Shown: positions 36,964-48,654 of the stretch, piece by piece
Numbering within the stretch: the first letter of the stretch is position 1
Layout of the letters: every line of letters begins with the position of its first letter
From: Moringa oleifera
Lineage: Eukaryota; Streptophyta; Magnoliopsida; Brassicales; Moringaceae
DNA: 64,000 nt
Assembly (NCBI GenBank): GCA_021397835.1
Contig: JAJFZO010000034.1
Coordinates: 2,048,501 to 2,112,500, forward strand
Direction: 5' to 3'
The notes under the pieces: generated by a model
What the model saw: the letters and a program-made list of their open reading frames with translations, nothing else
What the model was told of the DNA's origin: nothing
The model's database searches: none
Translations under genes and position numbers: made by a program

Positions 36964-38892
36964 AATACCAGATGTTCTGATTTTTATTTTTAGAAAAAAA
37001 TAGAAAAGATCAGACAGAATTGGATTCTTTCTAAATGACAAAATTTGAATTATTATGTTACGAAAATGCTGGATGACGTCCACTTTCTTTGACCATGCAA
37101 TAGGTGAGTGATTGAATTCCGGTTTCATATACTATGTGCTGAATGTTTTGTTTTTCTTTTAAATACAATTTATTTGTTTTATAATTATTTTAAAAATAAT
37201 AAATAATTCAAAAATTTTAAATATAAAAATATACTTAATAATATAAAATAAATATTAAAATTTTATATAATTTTTATTTGTTAATATTTATTTTATAATT
37301 TATATACTTGAAAAAACATGATTATATAATAAAAAAGAAAAGGCACGGACTTAACAGCAAATTTCCGACCATACTTGAAACTTAAAATGCGATTTTTATT
37401 AATTTATTAATTTTATTGTTTACTCATGATTATTTAGGGATCTAGAAGCCTTGGTAGTGTTACAATTGGTCAATTACCGAGTAAGACTGACAAATAAGAA
37501 GCTCGTGGGGAGTCAAATATCTTTATTGGATTTTGGAAAACGTGAAAAGAAGATTCTGATTCTTATCTTCATAATTTTGAATAATACATGGGGGTATCTT
37601 GTAGGGAAAAAAAAATACAACAAAATACTTATAAAATGAAATTCAATTTTCAATCCCGTGCTTTGCTCCCGAAGACTCGTGATATTAATTACTTTCTAAA
37701 AAGATTCTTTAAATTTTCATAAAAATTACTTTATTAAGGTTTGAATTTTCTTAATTTTATAAATAATTAATATTATTGATATTAGATTTTTGTTAAGCTG
37801 TGTTAATGTTACTTTGATTTTGGGCACATGCATATATTATTTCTTTTATTAAATAATTTTTTAATAAAATTATAATTTTTAAATGCTTTTATAAATATTT
37901 GAGAAAATAAAAATTTTCTGTATGTTGATTAATGTAATTGGTTATTAGACAATATGAAAAAGATAAAATCTGAACTATGTTATAAAGAAAATAAGAGAAC
38001 TAGTGCTGAATTATAATGATTTTTTAAATAATTTATCATATAAATATGATAAAAATAATATACAATATATTAATTTTTAATTTTTAAAATTATCAAGTGT
38101 AACAATAAAAAATTTAATTTTATAAAATGTTATTAATTGAAATTTACGTGTAAAGGAATGCTTTCTATACATATCTTTGTAAATAAATGGATTAGACCTA
38201 TTTCGTATGGTTATTTTTTATTTTAAAAATATATAATAATATTAAAATAACATAATTAAGAGGAAAAAATTGTTCATAAGGTGAGTTAGGTTTGAATTTA
38301 GGAACAAAAATCAAGAAATCATAGGTCGCTTAATTTGGTGGAATGACTAACCAACATTTTAAGCTACCGAATTACATTATAGTTTCCAAGAATCATATTA
38401 AAATTAATATTTGATCTTCGCAGTTAATTATTAGTCAATGCAAGGAGAGTGGCCAATGCGACAAATGGTCAACTACGCTAAGCAAAAATGCACATGCCTT
38501 TGTCTTTGTAATGACAACTCGTGTGGTTCTGCGATAAAAAGAAAACGTCCCAAAATGACAACTTTGGAACTTTTATTTTTTTATTTTTAAGAAAAAAGAA
38601 GAAGGCAAAAATGATAATAGGAAATTTTGTGAGGGCATACGTGTAATTTTGGTTAGGAAAAATGCCACTGCTCTCTTAAATAAGAGTTCAAAGATTCCAG
38701 GCGAGAAGGAGACATGGGTAGTGATGGCAAACTGGTAATCTACTTAAGCTGGGCCCTGTGAACCGGGAAGATAAACTGAGCTCTATAAGAAGGTTATGGA
38801 TAGCTGGGTACTCCTTAGTATGTAAGAGAGATCGGTGAAGGAAGAAGAAACTCAAAAATAAAAAAGAAAAGTTGACAGTGTGAGCTCATACT

Positions 38893-41800
38893 ATGGCAGT
38901 GGAGGAAGGGCTTGATGATTACACGAAGGATGGCACTGTGGACCTTAAAGGAAACCCTGTCCGCAGATCCAAGAGAGGTGGATGGAAAGCTTGTTCCTTC
39001 GTAGTTGGTATCTCTCTCTCTCTCCTCTCTGTGTCTCTCTCCTATTATCTTCCCTTTGGTACTTAAGGGCACTCACCCATGAAACTGATCCCGAGCCAAT
39101 TTTAACCTACAGCACTTCATATCTTTTCATAGAGCTACGGTTTTGTTCTGGGCGCTGATCCCTTCAGCTGGTCGTCACTTGATCCCTACCGTTACTCTGC
39201 CCTTTTTACGCCTGTTAGAGTACCTGTATTTCCTCCAGTGAAAGCTCTCGTGCTGCTTACATGTGCTAATGCTTTTGAGTAATGCAGCCTAGCTCTTGCT
39301 CTGCTACTCAATTCTGTGGGTACATATTCCTCGTAACAACGTTCCCATTTTCTTGCGCTATGGTTGAAACTCGATGATCTTCTTTTTCAGCATCTAATCT
39401 TTTATGCCATTAAGAAATATAGGAAGAACAGCTACATGAAACTACCGATTTGATGAAAAACGCCTTTTCGTGAAAGCTATTAATACCTACTGTTGGTACG
39501 TGTCTCTCATAGGTGGTTAGACTAAAAGGAGAAGAAAGTATCTCTGTTTTGAATTTGCTTTATTTACTTTTCTCTCCACTTTTCGTTTATTCTTCCGAAT
39601 TATATAACCCTTTTCTCTCTCCGTTAATACTCCCTTGCTTGTTTCCATATCATCCATCTTTAAACCAGTCACAGAAGGACCTCTCTCTCTCTCTCTCTAG
39701 ATATGTCTCTTAATAGAGAGAACAAAATTCCAAAAGGAAAAGCCCTTTTCATGGCGTTCTTGGACCCAATAAAATACTTCAAGTTGGCCCTCCAAAAAGA
39801 ATCATTTTACTGTCAACCTTATTGGGTTGTCTTCTAATTTGTTTTAGTTATGCAGTCTACGAAGTGTTCGAACGAATGGCCTACTACGGCATATCGAGCA
39901 ACCTTGTGCTATATTTGACGAGGAAGCTGCATCAAGGCACCGTCAAGTCCTCCAACAATGTCACCAACTGGGTTGGCACCATCTGGATTACTCCAATCTT
40001 GGGTGCCTACGTTGCAGACGCTCATCTTGGCCGCTACTGGACCTTCATTATTGCATCTGCAATATATCTCTCGGTACCTTATGTCTTCCATGCATGTTAA
40101 TTCACAGAAACACACTCACTCACCAACTGTTTGTTCATATGTGTGTGTGGACAGTACTGCCTCAAAGTGTGAAAAATAAACTTATTTTGTAAAGCAGAGG
40201 TAGGAAAAGGTCGTGGTCAGTTGCCGCAATACACACTAATTAGAAGCTCTATGGTATAAATAATCAAAGGGATGTGACAAGTCGACTACAGTTTTCAAGA
40301 TTACAGCTTCAACATTGTCTTGTCTGTAAAGTCGTCTTATCTTAGCTCATCAGGTCCAGACTCTAGAGATTAGCTTCTTCTTTTTATTTTTTGTGGGTAA
40401 GTGGGAATTAAATACACGAGAAAGCTGGGTAAGCGAGCCACTTCATTAAAACCCATAAATTATAAAAACCATATCATCCCGTCTGTATAGCATCCTATAT
40501 CCATATGTGTAGCGTAATCGCAAGTTTAATTCTGACTTCTCATTCAGATTTTCAAGTTTCAAGCTCCTGTCACCTGGAAAAAAACAAGACATATCCATAT
40601 GTCTCCTGTAATGGCTAGTTTAATTCTAACTTCTCATTCAGATTTTCAAGTTTCTAGCTTATATTACCTGGAAAAAACAAGATAGCATCCAGCCAAGTGG
40701 GCTTCTGATACAGAGGAGCGATGATTCCAAGTCAACTCGGTGTACCAACTCACCTTAGAAGGGGTTTATCTGCATGATACATACATAGAAACATATATTT
40801 ATATACAATATTATATATGTTCTCTAGCGTCTATGCATGAATTACTTAGGTAGTAGGACCGGGATTGAGATGAACTTGTATGGGTGAAGCATGAGCTGAA
40901 CTAATAAAATAATTGGAAGTCTGCGTCTTTCAAGCAATGGATAAGTGATATCCCATTCTTGCTTGTGAATTGACCTTGAAATTATAACAAATTCTCAGAC
41001 GGCTCTATATTATGTGGTGTAATAATAAGAGTAACTTAAAACAAATGGCCTAGTGAAATAAAACTTTGTGTTTGATTGCAGGGTATGTCTTTGCTCACAC
41101 TGTCCGTTTCTCTCCCGGGGCTAAAACCACCTCCATGCTCTGAAGCAGATGTTGGGACCTGTAAGAAGGCCTCCACTTTGCAACTAGCCATGTTCTATGG
41201 TGCACTCTACACTCTGGCCATCGGAACAGGGGGAACCAAGCCGAACATCTCCACCATTGGTGCTGACCAATTCGATGATTTTGAGCCAAAGGAGAAGGCT
41301 CAGAAGCTCTCTTTCTTCAACTGGTGGATGTTTAGCATTTTCTTTGGGACACTCTTTGCCAACACAATCCTTGTCTACATACAAGATAATGTAGGCTGGT
41401 CTTTGGGGTATGGCCTTCCTACACTTGGGCTTGCAATATCAATCATGATCTTCTTGTTTGGCACACCCTTCTATAGACACAGAGTGCCTGCAGGGAGCCC
41501 ATTTACAAGGATGACAAGGGTCATAGTAGCTGCGCTAAGGAAATGGAGGGTGTCTCTGCCTAGTGATCCCAAAGAACTCTATGAACTTGACTTGGAAGAG
41601 TATGCTAAGAATGGAAAGTTCAGGATTGATTCTACATCAACTTTGAGGTTTGTATTGAAAGCAAAATGTTGCTGAGATTTTGGGTTCTTCTTTCTTCTCA
41701 AGTTTTTTTAGTGTAATGACTTGAGAACGTGACTCTCTAACTGTTAAGCTTAATTAGGGTGTATATATGGGCATGCATGCAGGTTCCTCAACAAAGCTTC

Positions 41801-42674
41801 AGTACAAACAGGATCAACTGGTCCATGGATCTTATGCTCGGTTACACAAGTAGAAGAAACTAAGCAAATGCTACTTATGATACCGATCTTGATTGCCACA
41901 TTTGTTCCAAGCACCATGATTGCTCAGATACATACTCTTTTCATTAAACAAGGCACTACACTTGACAGAAGGATTGGTAGCTTCAACATACCCCCAGCTA
42001 GCTTAACTGGATTCGTAACGTTGTCCCTGCTTGTTTGTGTTGTCCTCTACGATCAAATCTTTGTCAAGATCATGAGAAGATGGACCAAAAATCCTAGAGG
42101 AATCACTCTTCTACAAAGAATGGGCATTGGCCTTGTTCTCCACATCATAATCATGATGACTGCTTCCCTCACCGAGAGGCATAGACTCAGCGTTGCTAGA
42201 GAACATGGATTGGTTGAAAATGGAGGGCAAGTTCCTTTATCTATATTCATTCTACTTCCTCAGTTTATCCTCATGGGAACAGCAGATGCATTTCTAGAGG
42301 TTGCCAAGATTGAATTCTTCTATGATCAGGCACCTGAGAGCATGAAGAGTCTTGGCACTTCTTATTCCACTACCAGTCTAGGAATAGGAAATTTTCTCAG
42401 TAGCTTCCTTCTTTCGACTGTTTCTCGCATTACCAAGGAGGATGGCCACCATGGATGGATTCTCAATAACCTGAATGACTCTCATTTGGACTATTATTAT
42501 GCCTTTTTCGCAGTCCTCAACTTTGTCAACTTCATCTTCTTCTTGATTGTGATTAGGTTCTATGTTTACAAGGCTGAAGTTTCAGACTCATTGGAGCTAC
42601 TTACAGAAGAACTGAAAGTGATGAGAGTAAGAGCCTCCAACCAGGAACAGCCCAGGATAGCCCAGGTTGATTGA
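38893..42674 (+). CDS. NRT1/PTR family (NPF5-type) proton-coupled transporter
   Basis: A member of the POT/NPF major facilitator family, membrane proteins that import di- or tripeptides, nitrate or other small solutes with protons. It most resembles the NPF5.2/PTR3 group. Four exons: 38893-39007, 39856-40073, 41082-41647 and 41783-42674, totalling 1791 nt (596 aa, usual for the family). The N-terminus DDYTKDGTVDLKGNPVRRS is typical of NPF5. The ExxER proton-coupling motif is at residues 41-45 (EVFER). Further conserved parts are NNVTNWVGTIWITPILGAY, GTGGTKPNISTIGADQFDD and FFNWWMFSIFFGT. The C-terminal half begins with MLLMIPILIATFVPSTM, and about twelve membrane segments are visible. Exon 2 uses the AG of TATGCAG; the earlier TTTTAG would shift the frame. 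The substrate cannot be read from sequence. Confidence 0.93.
40501..40688. repeat. 94-bp tandem duplication in NPF intron 2
   Basis: Two direct copies with a period of 94 bp, starting at ccatatgt (40501 and 40595). They share the phrase cttctcattcagattttcaa and a final cacctgg/tacctgg-aaaaaacaaga phrase, with some substitutions. Confidence 0.85.
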
Positions 42675-43115
42675 ATGAATCACAGGGAAGAATTGCTTGT
42701 AATTGCTCAACTTATAAGAGAATTATAGTTGAAATTGCAGATTATATTTTTGTGTTTTTTAAAAGAAAAAATAACAAAAATATCATCAAAAAGAGTTGCA
42801 AAGATTGAAGAGAAACATGCCTATAACAATTTAGTTTCAGTAAAAAGTATGCCTAAAACTAAAATTTTTTAAGGCCAAAAACTAGTACAACATGCTTCCT
42901 CTACCTCGAGCAATATCTAGAAATGGCATTTAAGTTTAAACCCAATTCGGATACATCGGTTCTCTGCTCGATCCCTCCAATTTTTTTTTTGAAAGTTTGT
43001 CATCAAAGTTTATACATGCATGCATGACTGGAAGTTTTTTCCAAAATGCACCAGAAAATACAATCCCTCAGCTTCAAACATATACACACAAGAGAAGCCG
43101 AATCGATGAAGATCT
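42675..43115. other. Short convergent intergenic space between the NPF and DUF810 genes
   Basis: The two genes end towards each other with only 441 bp between stop codons, so their 3' UTRs probably meet or overlap. The first part is AT-rich. No other feature was seen. Confidence 0.6.
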
Positions 43116-46100
43116 TCATCTCCTCTTTGCCAATTGGAATGATTTCTTTAAAAAGTGGTTGGCTGCTCGATCATTCCTGTGGCACAATACCCTGAGTATT
43201 GTGTTTGGATCTGATCTACTCCATCGTCCAGTTGTTGGAGGCATTGGCAGCTTCTGTCCACTGCCCACAACTCCTATACCGCTTGTTTCACAGGTGACGA
43301 TGCTGAAATCTTCCATGAGTTGCTCCGTTGGCTGCCCCATCAATGCTATCACTCCTTCAACTGTCTCAGCCTCTCGGTCTACTACTTCTTCTGGTATCAA
43401 TCCTTCTCCACACGCACAAAAAATCCGCTTCAAGTGCTCGAAATCCTCCTCAATCATCTCGTAATCAGATCGGTAGAACACCCGGGAGTATCCTCCTGCT
43501 AGTAAAACCATGAGGAATGATTCGAAAGAGGCCTTCATGACTTCTCTCATTGCCAAAGCGAGGGCTCTGTCTGCAAGAATTGCACCCATGAGAGTCAAGT
43601 TCTGCTTGAGGATCCTCAGTGCAGGCCTTATTCTTGCATTGGCAACATCACCAACATAAAGGCTGTCGTAGAAGACATTGTTGGAGTCGAGGAAGATCAA
43701 GCGGTAAGCTGCCACTTCGGATACATGCTGGCAGGCAGAATCGATGGCTGCATAGGCGAATTCGAAGTAAGAAGATGAGTTGCCACGGTTCCTGAAACGG
43801 TTGCGGGTTGAAAGGACGATTCTTGGAGCCAGAGCTAGAGCTTTGTCGAGAGAATGAAGATGGCAAGCAAGATAGTGCAAGGTGTTTAGGCGGATATACA
43901 GACGCTGAGTTCCACGGCTTGTCGACGGTCGAGGATGGTGACCTTCGTTCATTGCGTGTTGGTGAAGTTCTGACGACGCAGCACTGCACGGACTAGCCTT
44001 TTTCCAGAGCTTCAGGAACTTCGAGTCCCTGTTGCATCTGGTAAGAGGAGGGAGTATAGGGACGTAGCTTTGTTTTGATCCTGAAAGAGATTCATTACAT
44101 TAAGAATGTGAAAAAATTACACACAGATTATTGTAAGAATTATTGAAGAAGTGGAGCATGTTCTGTAAATCAAAACATCGTACATAAAAAAAAAAATGTG
44201 GTTCTTAGTAAATTAATTACCACATGATGCAACAAAGGTAGTGTACTCTTGGAAGAGTTGCTCTAAGCCCTCAGCAAGATCCTGAACCAAGTCTTCTGTA
44301 ATTCCCACTGGAGTTTCAAAGAATTCATCTATGGTGTCCTTAGCCAATTTCATTATCTCTCCGGCCGATTGCGCATACGGATCTGATTTCGACTTTGGGT
44401 TCCATGTCTGCAATCGTAAATCATAGGGAATTAACTGATTAGTAAAGATATCTTCTTGTAATATTTAACCAAGCTCTTGAAAATGGTTATGATACAGGAG
44501 AAAGATAAGTAGTTTACTTCGCTTTCCTTTGCTCTGTGAAGACATTCTCGGCCTTTCTTGAGTTTCTCTTCAATCCACTGTCTTAAGAGCCTTATTATGA
44601 TGGAATCGACCTCGAACGGAACCATTTCTCGTACAAGGCCTTTGCCTCCATCTTCACACTCTACCGAGTCTTCTACCACCATTTGGACCAAAACCTTTTC
44701 GAGCTTCCCAGCTCTCTGCAACACCTCAACAATCTCTCTGGTGATGATGGACCTCCCGGCTAGATACTGCATCAAAACTGATCCATAGCATTGGTGCAGC
44801 GTCACAGCTGCAATCCCTGCAGCCACCGGATGCCATTTCTTCAGTATCGGACTGAAAGACTCCCTCTCTCTTTGAGCCAACTCCTCCGTTTCTTTCGCTA
44901 ATTGGAGCAGAGACTCGAATTCTCCTCCTTCTCCTTCTTCTTTGTCTGTGCTTGCAGCTTTTACGCTCTCGATTAACTGTATAGAGATCACCAGATGATC
45001 GTCGTAAGAAAAAGACCATAACTAAGACCAATAAAAACAAATGGAAACCCATGTTATCATCTATGTACGTACGCTCACCTTTGCAAATGCATTTTTCAAT
45101 GAATTTCTAATATAATGATCCACGCGATCTCCTGATGAATCAACTAACCTTACGTCTCCTTTGTCTTGCCCTTTCCCTTCTGTGATCGTAACATCCTCAC
45201 CCAAAATCTTGGACGACGATAACGCCAAAGGCAGGAGGTTTTCGATAAGGCCAACAGTTCCCCTTTGGTAATGTTCATGATAGTGAAGCAGCCTCTTCTC
45301 TGCCCATCCTTGCATGCAAGCCAACATCGAAGTCAATAGCTTCACATACAAAGCCTCTCTGTCTGGTTTCTTGGCATCGTTGGCTACCTCAGCCAGCATG
45401 GCATGAGAAGCACAAAGAAGATCGTGTTCCATCTGAGAGGTGGCGACGTATTGTTGGAACAACACCCATGTGAAACACACGTTGTGAATTGGTCTAGTTA
45501 TCCCCAGTGTGGACCATGTCTTCTTCATGAGCTCCAAGAGCTCGTCAACCTCATCGAGGACTAGCGTCTCGTCCCTCGAATCAAATATAGCTTGAAGAAG
45601 ACTGACGTAGAGGTGAATGTTCAAAGGGTACCCATCAGCCCAATGACAAACGTCTGTGGGATTACCATTGGTGCTTCTCCACGACAACGAAACCACGCTG
45701 TTGCATAGCGTACGCATTGTGTCGGAGTTTTTACCGGTGTCAATGGTTCGGGTTTCGGCAGCACGGATGATCTCGCGTAGACGCATTGCGAAGTTGTTCG
45801 ATTTGTCCAGGGGGATTGAGGGGTGAAGGAGGAGTCCGGCTTCCAAGATTTTGAGCTGACGTTTCTGCCAAACATGGTACTCATGGGAGTCGTTAAACTC
45901 CGATGGTTTTAGGTGGCGCAGGAGCTCCAATGGCAGGATTATCGTCTCTGCTCGTCTTCCCATCTGCCCATATCAACAACAAAGATGACGATTTCTTCAT
46001 GTTCAAGGTCAATCAAGATTAGTTATTAATCAGAGGAAGAAGCAAACAAGCCCTTTCCATAGATCATGTCATCCATTTTTTTTAAACAGGTTCGAGGCTT

Positions 46101-46950
46101 TAATAGAAAATCCAAGAAAGAAGCAAAATTCTATTAGCCTATAGTTATGCATTAAATGCAATTCTTCCAGGGACTGTCAACCGAAGGTATCACCGATGCG
46201 TCTAAAATCTAAAATAAATTTGACTATATAGTAATAATACAAAATTCATGCACGTGGAGGTCCTACCAAGCAAATATGAAAGTTGTATTACATAGTAAGT
46301 CCATGTATTTTTATAGAAAGTTTGACAGTACGTACTTGGCCAACAAGGGTCCTCATGAGAGTTTTCCTGAGTCTGTTGTCGCTCTGCTCCGTCACCCTCA
46401 TCTGCTGCCTCATAATCTCCGCCGACGTAAGCGGCCGCCTTGGCCTGGCTGGTGGGACTGTCGAGAACCCCATGGAGGGGCTGGACCCATGCAAATTGGA
46501 GTTGGGAGACGAAGGCCCTGACCCGGGGCCTCCGCCAGTCCCTACCGTCGACATCCTCCTAGAGGGGGACCTCTTGAGCATCTTCAACCCCAGGGCCCGC
46601 TTCACCCTGCTCGTCGGGGACATAACTACCCCGTTGACTCGGCCGGACCCTGACCCTGACCCTGTCCCATTTCCGTTTCCGTTCCCGTTCCCGTTGCCGT
46701 TGCCGCTCCCGTTTCCCCCCTCCCCGTGATCATGAGAAGAGTAGAAGGTGAGGGCGGTCCGACCCCCGAAGCCCGGAGACGAGCGGCACGCGGTGAAGAA
46801 GATCTCGTAGGCTGTCTCTCGGATGTCGTCGCGGTCGAGGCCGTCGAGCTTGCCGAAAGGCCAGGAGAGATCTGTCTCGGTGGTGGACACCACAGAGCCC
46901 GCGTAGGAGAGCGAGGTTGCAAACGAATCCCGGCGAGCCTGCGGGGCCAT
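43116..46950 (-). CDS. DUF810 / Munc13-homology protein (PATROL1-related)
   Basis: A large protein of the plant DUF810 family, which has Munc13-like MHD regions. Its relative PATROL1 helps deliver a plasma-membrane proton ATPase by vesicle traffic; this paralogue's role is not known to me. Five exons: 46336-46950, 45079-45963, 44518-44976, 44221-44407 and 43116-44080, totalling 3111 nt (1036 aa). It matches the Arabidopsis At2g33420 type along its whole length. Landmarks: LSWPFGKLDGLDRDDIRETA near residue 28; a Gly-Asn repeat at about 76-100; ILPLELLRHLKPSEFND; LRLLRQWIEEKL-like region; TWNPKSKSDPYAQSAGEI; FYRSDYEMIEEDFEHLKR; and GQKLPMPPTTGRWSRSDPN near the end. Exon 1 and its upstream DNA are duplicated 5.65 kb away. 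Confidence 0.92.
46621..46725. repeat. Hexanucleotide-like repeat coding for (Gly-Asn)n and (Gly-Ser)n
   Basis: Within DUF810 exon 1 a run of imperfect CCGTTN units codes, on the minus strand, for a Gly-Asn tract followed by a Gly-Ser tract at about residues 76-108. The tract is not in frame-breaking register and probably forms a flexible linker that varies in length. Confidence 0.8.
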
Positions 46951-47399
46951 GGCGGGGCTCAGAAAGGCAGTTCTCCAAGAGAGAAGATGAAATCCGGCTC
47001 AGACTGAGGTTAGATATCCGGCGGAAGAGAGCGGGGAAAGAGCGTATGCATTCTTTTATTTAATGAGGGAAAGACACAAAGAGAAGGAGGGGACGCGAGT
47101 TGGGTGGTTGTTTTGTTTAGTAATTGACAACGTTATTAAGCTAAGGGAACGAGAGAAAGAGAGAGAGAGTCTCTGCGAAGAAAACGACGAAGATAAGGTG
47201 GTAAATGAAACAGAAATAGCAAATTCTTATAAGATCCTATTCTGGGTATTGCTCAGTTACCTGCTCCATCTTTATTCATTTTTCATTCTCTAACTCATTC
47301 CGAACAAGACACATTATCCCTTAGTGATAGTTCGTTTTCCTTTTTGTGTTTGTTTATGTATGAAATCGTGCTTTGCGGGAAAGTATCGTTTTCTACTTT
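46791..47399. repeat. Duplicated DUF810 head region, copy 1 (in use)
   Basis: This segment covers the first roughly 160 nt of DUF810 coding sequence (minus strand) and about 450 bp upstream. It recurs in the same orientation at 52444-52950 with many small differences and gaps. Shared phrases include cggtgaagaagatctcgtag, aggccaggagagatctgtct, ggctcagactgaggttagat and ttttgtgtttgttta. Copy 1 keeps the start codon and joins the intact gene. Confidence 0.9.
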
Positions 47400-47972
47400 G
47401 CGGCAAACCTCCAGTCATTCCCTATGGCTGCCAAGTTTCCTAATGCTCTATCTGCTTTCCCGCAAAACGTTGTCCAAAGCAGCAGCAGTCCAGCTTATCT
47501 CCTCAGTGGAAAAATTCTAGAAGGGCATCGGCCTCTCAGGTTTCTTCTCCTTCCTTGGCACCAACGTCATCATCCCTCAAAACCCTTATCCAAGTAGAAG
47601 GCCGGACCCAGTAAACCTCACGCAGACACATGTAAGTTTTGCTTCCAACACTAAATCATCAGCAACAGCACAAGTACAACAACCTCCCAGTGGGAGACAA
47701 TCCCAATCTCCCCAAATGGTGGTTAGTTCTCCCTCAAATTCAGTTTCCAAGACTGCAGGTGGGAGCCCAAGGACCAATGCATCCACTTCCACAGGCAACA
47801 AGAGCGGTCAAGCTTCCTCTACTTTATCATCTCAGCCGTCTAAGAACTCGCCATCAGTTCCTAGCTGGAAGTCGTCCCCAGTTGGTGGAAGGAATAGTCC
47901 ATCAATCCTAGGAAATCCCCATGTTACTTCTGCTTCAACCTCTGGAACCAAGCAACCCCAATTGGTGTCTTG
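47395..47972 (+). pseudogene. Broken fragment of a TIME FOR COFFEE (TIC)-like gene
   Basis: TIC is a nuclear regulator of the plant circadian clock. Only an inner fragment is present. It starts in frame with FPMAAKFPNALSAFPQNVVQ, shifts frame near 47490 to SPQWKNSRRASASQVSSPSL, and shifts again near 47610-47640 to THVSFASNTKSS, then SQSPQMVVSSPSNSVSKTAG and VPSWKSSPVGGRNSPSILGN, ending about 47972. These Ser/Pro/Gln-rich phrases match my memory of TIC proteins. With two frameshifts and no other TIC domain, it is a pseudogene fragment. The naming rests on recall of low-complexity sequence and is less sure than its broken state. Confidence 0.6.
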
Positions 47973-48654
47973 TGGGCTCATTTCATGCTTTTATGCTATG
48001 AACAGGTATTTCCTTTGGAGTGTGGTTTGATCCCATTTGGTCTGTTGTTTCTCCTTTTCTATGATGTTTTGATGGGTGTGTTTTTGCTGTCAACTTTGGC
48101 TTCCTATCATGATATTTTGGTGATTTGTGGGATGTGTTTTACGAAACTTACCTGAGTTTTTCTGGGATTCTCTTGTTTCTTTCCATTTCCACTTAGATGA
48201 GCGAAATGGGTCTTTGAGGTCTGTAAATTTCTGGTTCCCCTGGATTTGTGAAGTGGGGCTGCAGAAATATAAGTCAACTTTTCAGTCTTGGGAAAGAAAT
48301 TGGAAACTTGAGCTCTTGGCTGAATTTCAGAACTGAGAAGAAACTTGGTTCGGTTTGGGATTGTTGGTTTGAATCTATTTAGGAATTCATCACTTACTTT
48401 AGGATAGCAAGGTTGATGTCGTTTTCTTTGTTCATAATCAGACTCAATCTTATGGTTTAAGAATTTATGATTTGGGCTCTGCATTTTTCTTTCATGATTT
48501 AAGAAGTTATGAGCAGCAGTTTCTGTTTAGGTGGTATTGTATTTTGTTTTTGGAGGGTTTCTGATTTTCTATGCTCTAGCTGATGCTACCTTAGCAGAAT
48601 TTCAAGTGTAATGAATCATCATGACACTTACAAATTGGAACAAACAAAGGGGGA

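Larger units (their letters stand above)
31429..38892. other. AT-rich intergenic region between cyanase and the NPF gene
   Basis: About 7.5 kb with no convincing gene. The first 500 bp hold the cyanase promoter with site II motifs. From about 32000 to 38600 the DNA is strongly AT-rich, with TA runs near 32361-32379, 34701-34714 and 35963-35976 and many short A/T tracts. No terminal repeats or coding remnants of a transposon could be recognised, although an old element too decayed to see is possible. The last 250 bp are the NPF promoter; TCTATAAG at about 38782 is a TATA-box candidate some 105 bp before the ATG. Confidence 0.5.

Noticed and set aside
43320..43513. Short + frames rich in Ser/Leu over the last DUF810 exon
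   Set aside because: Antisense shadows of the DUF810 coding sequence.
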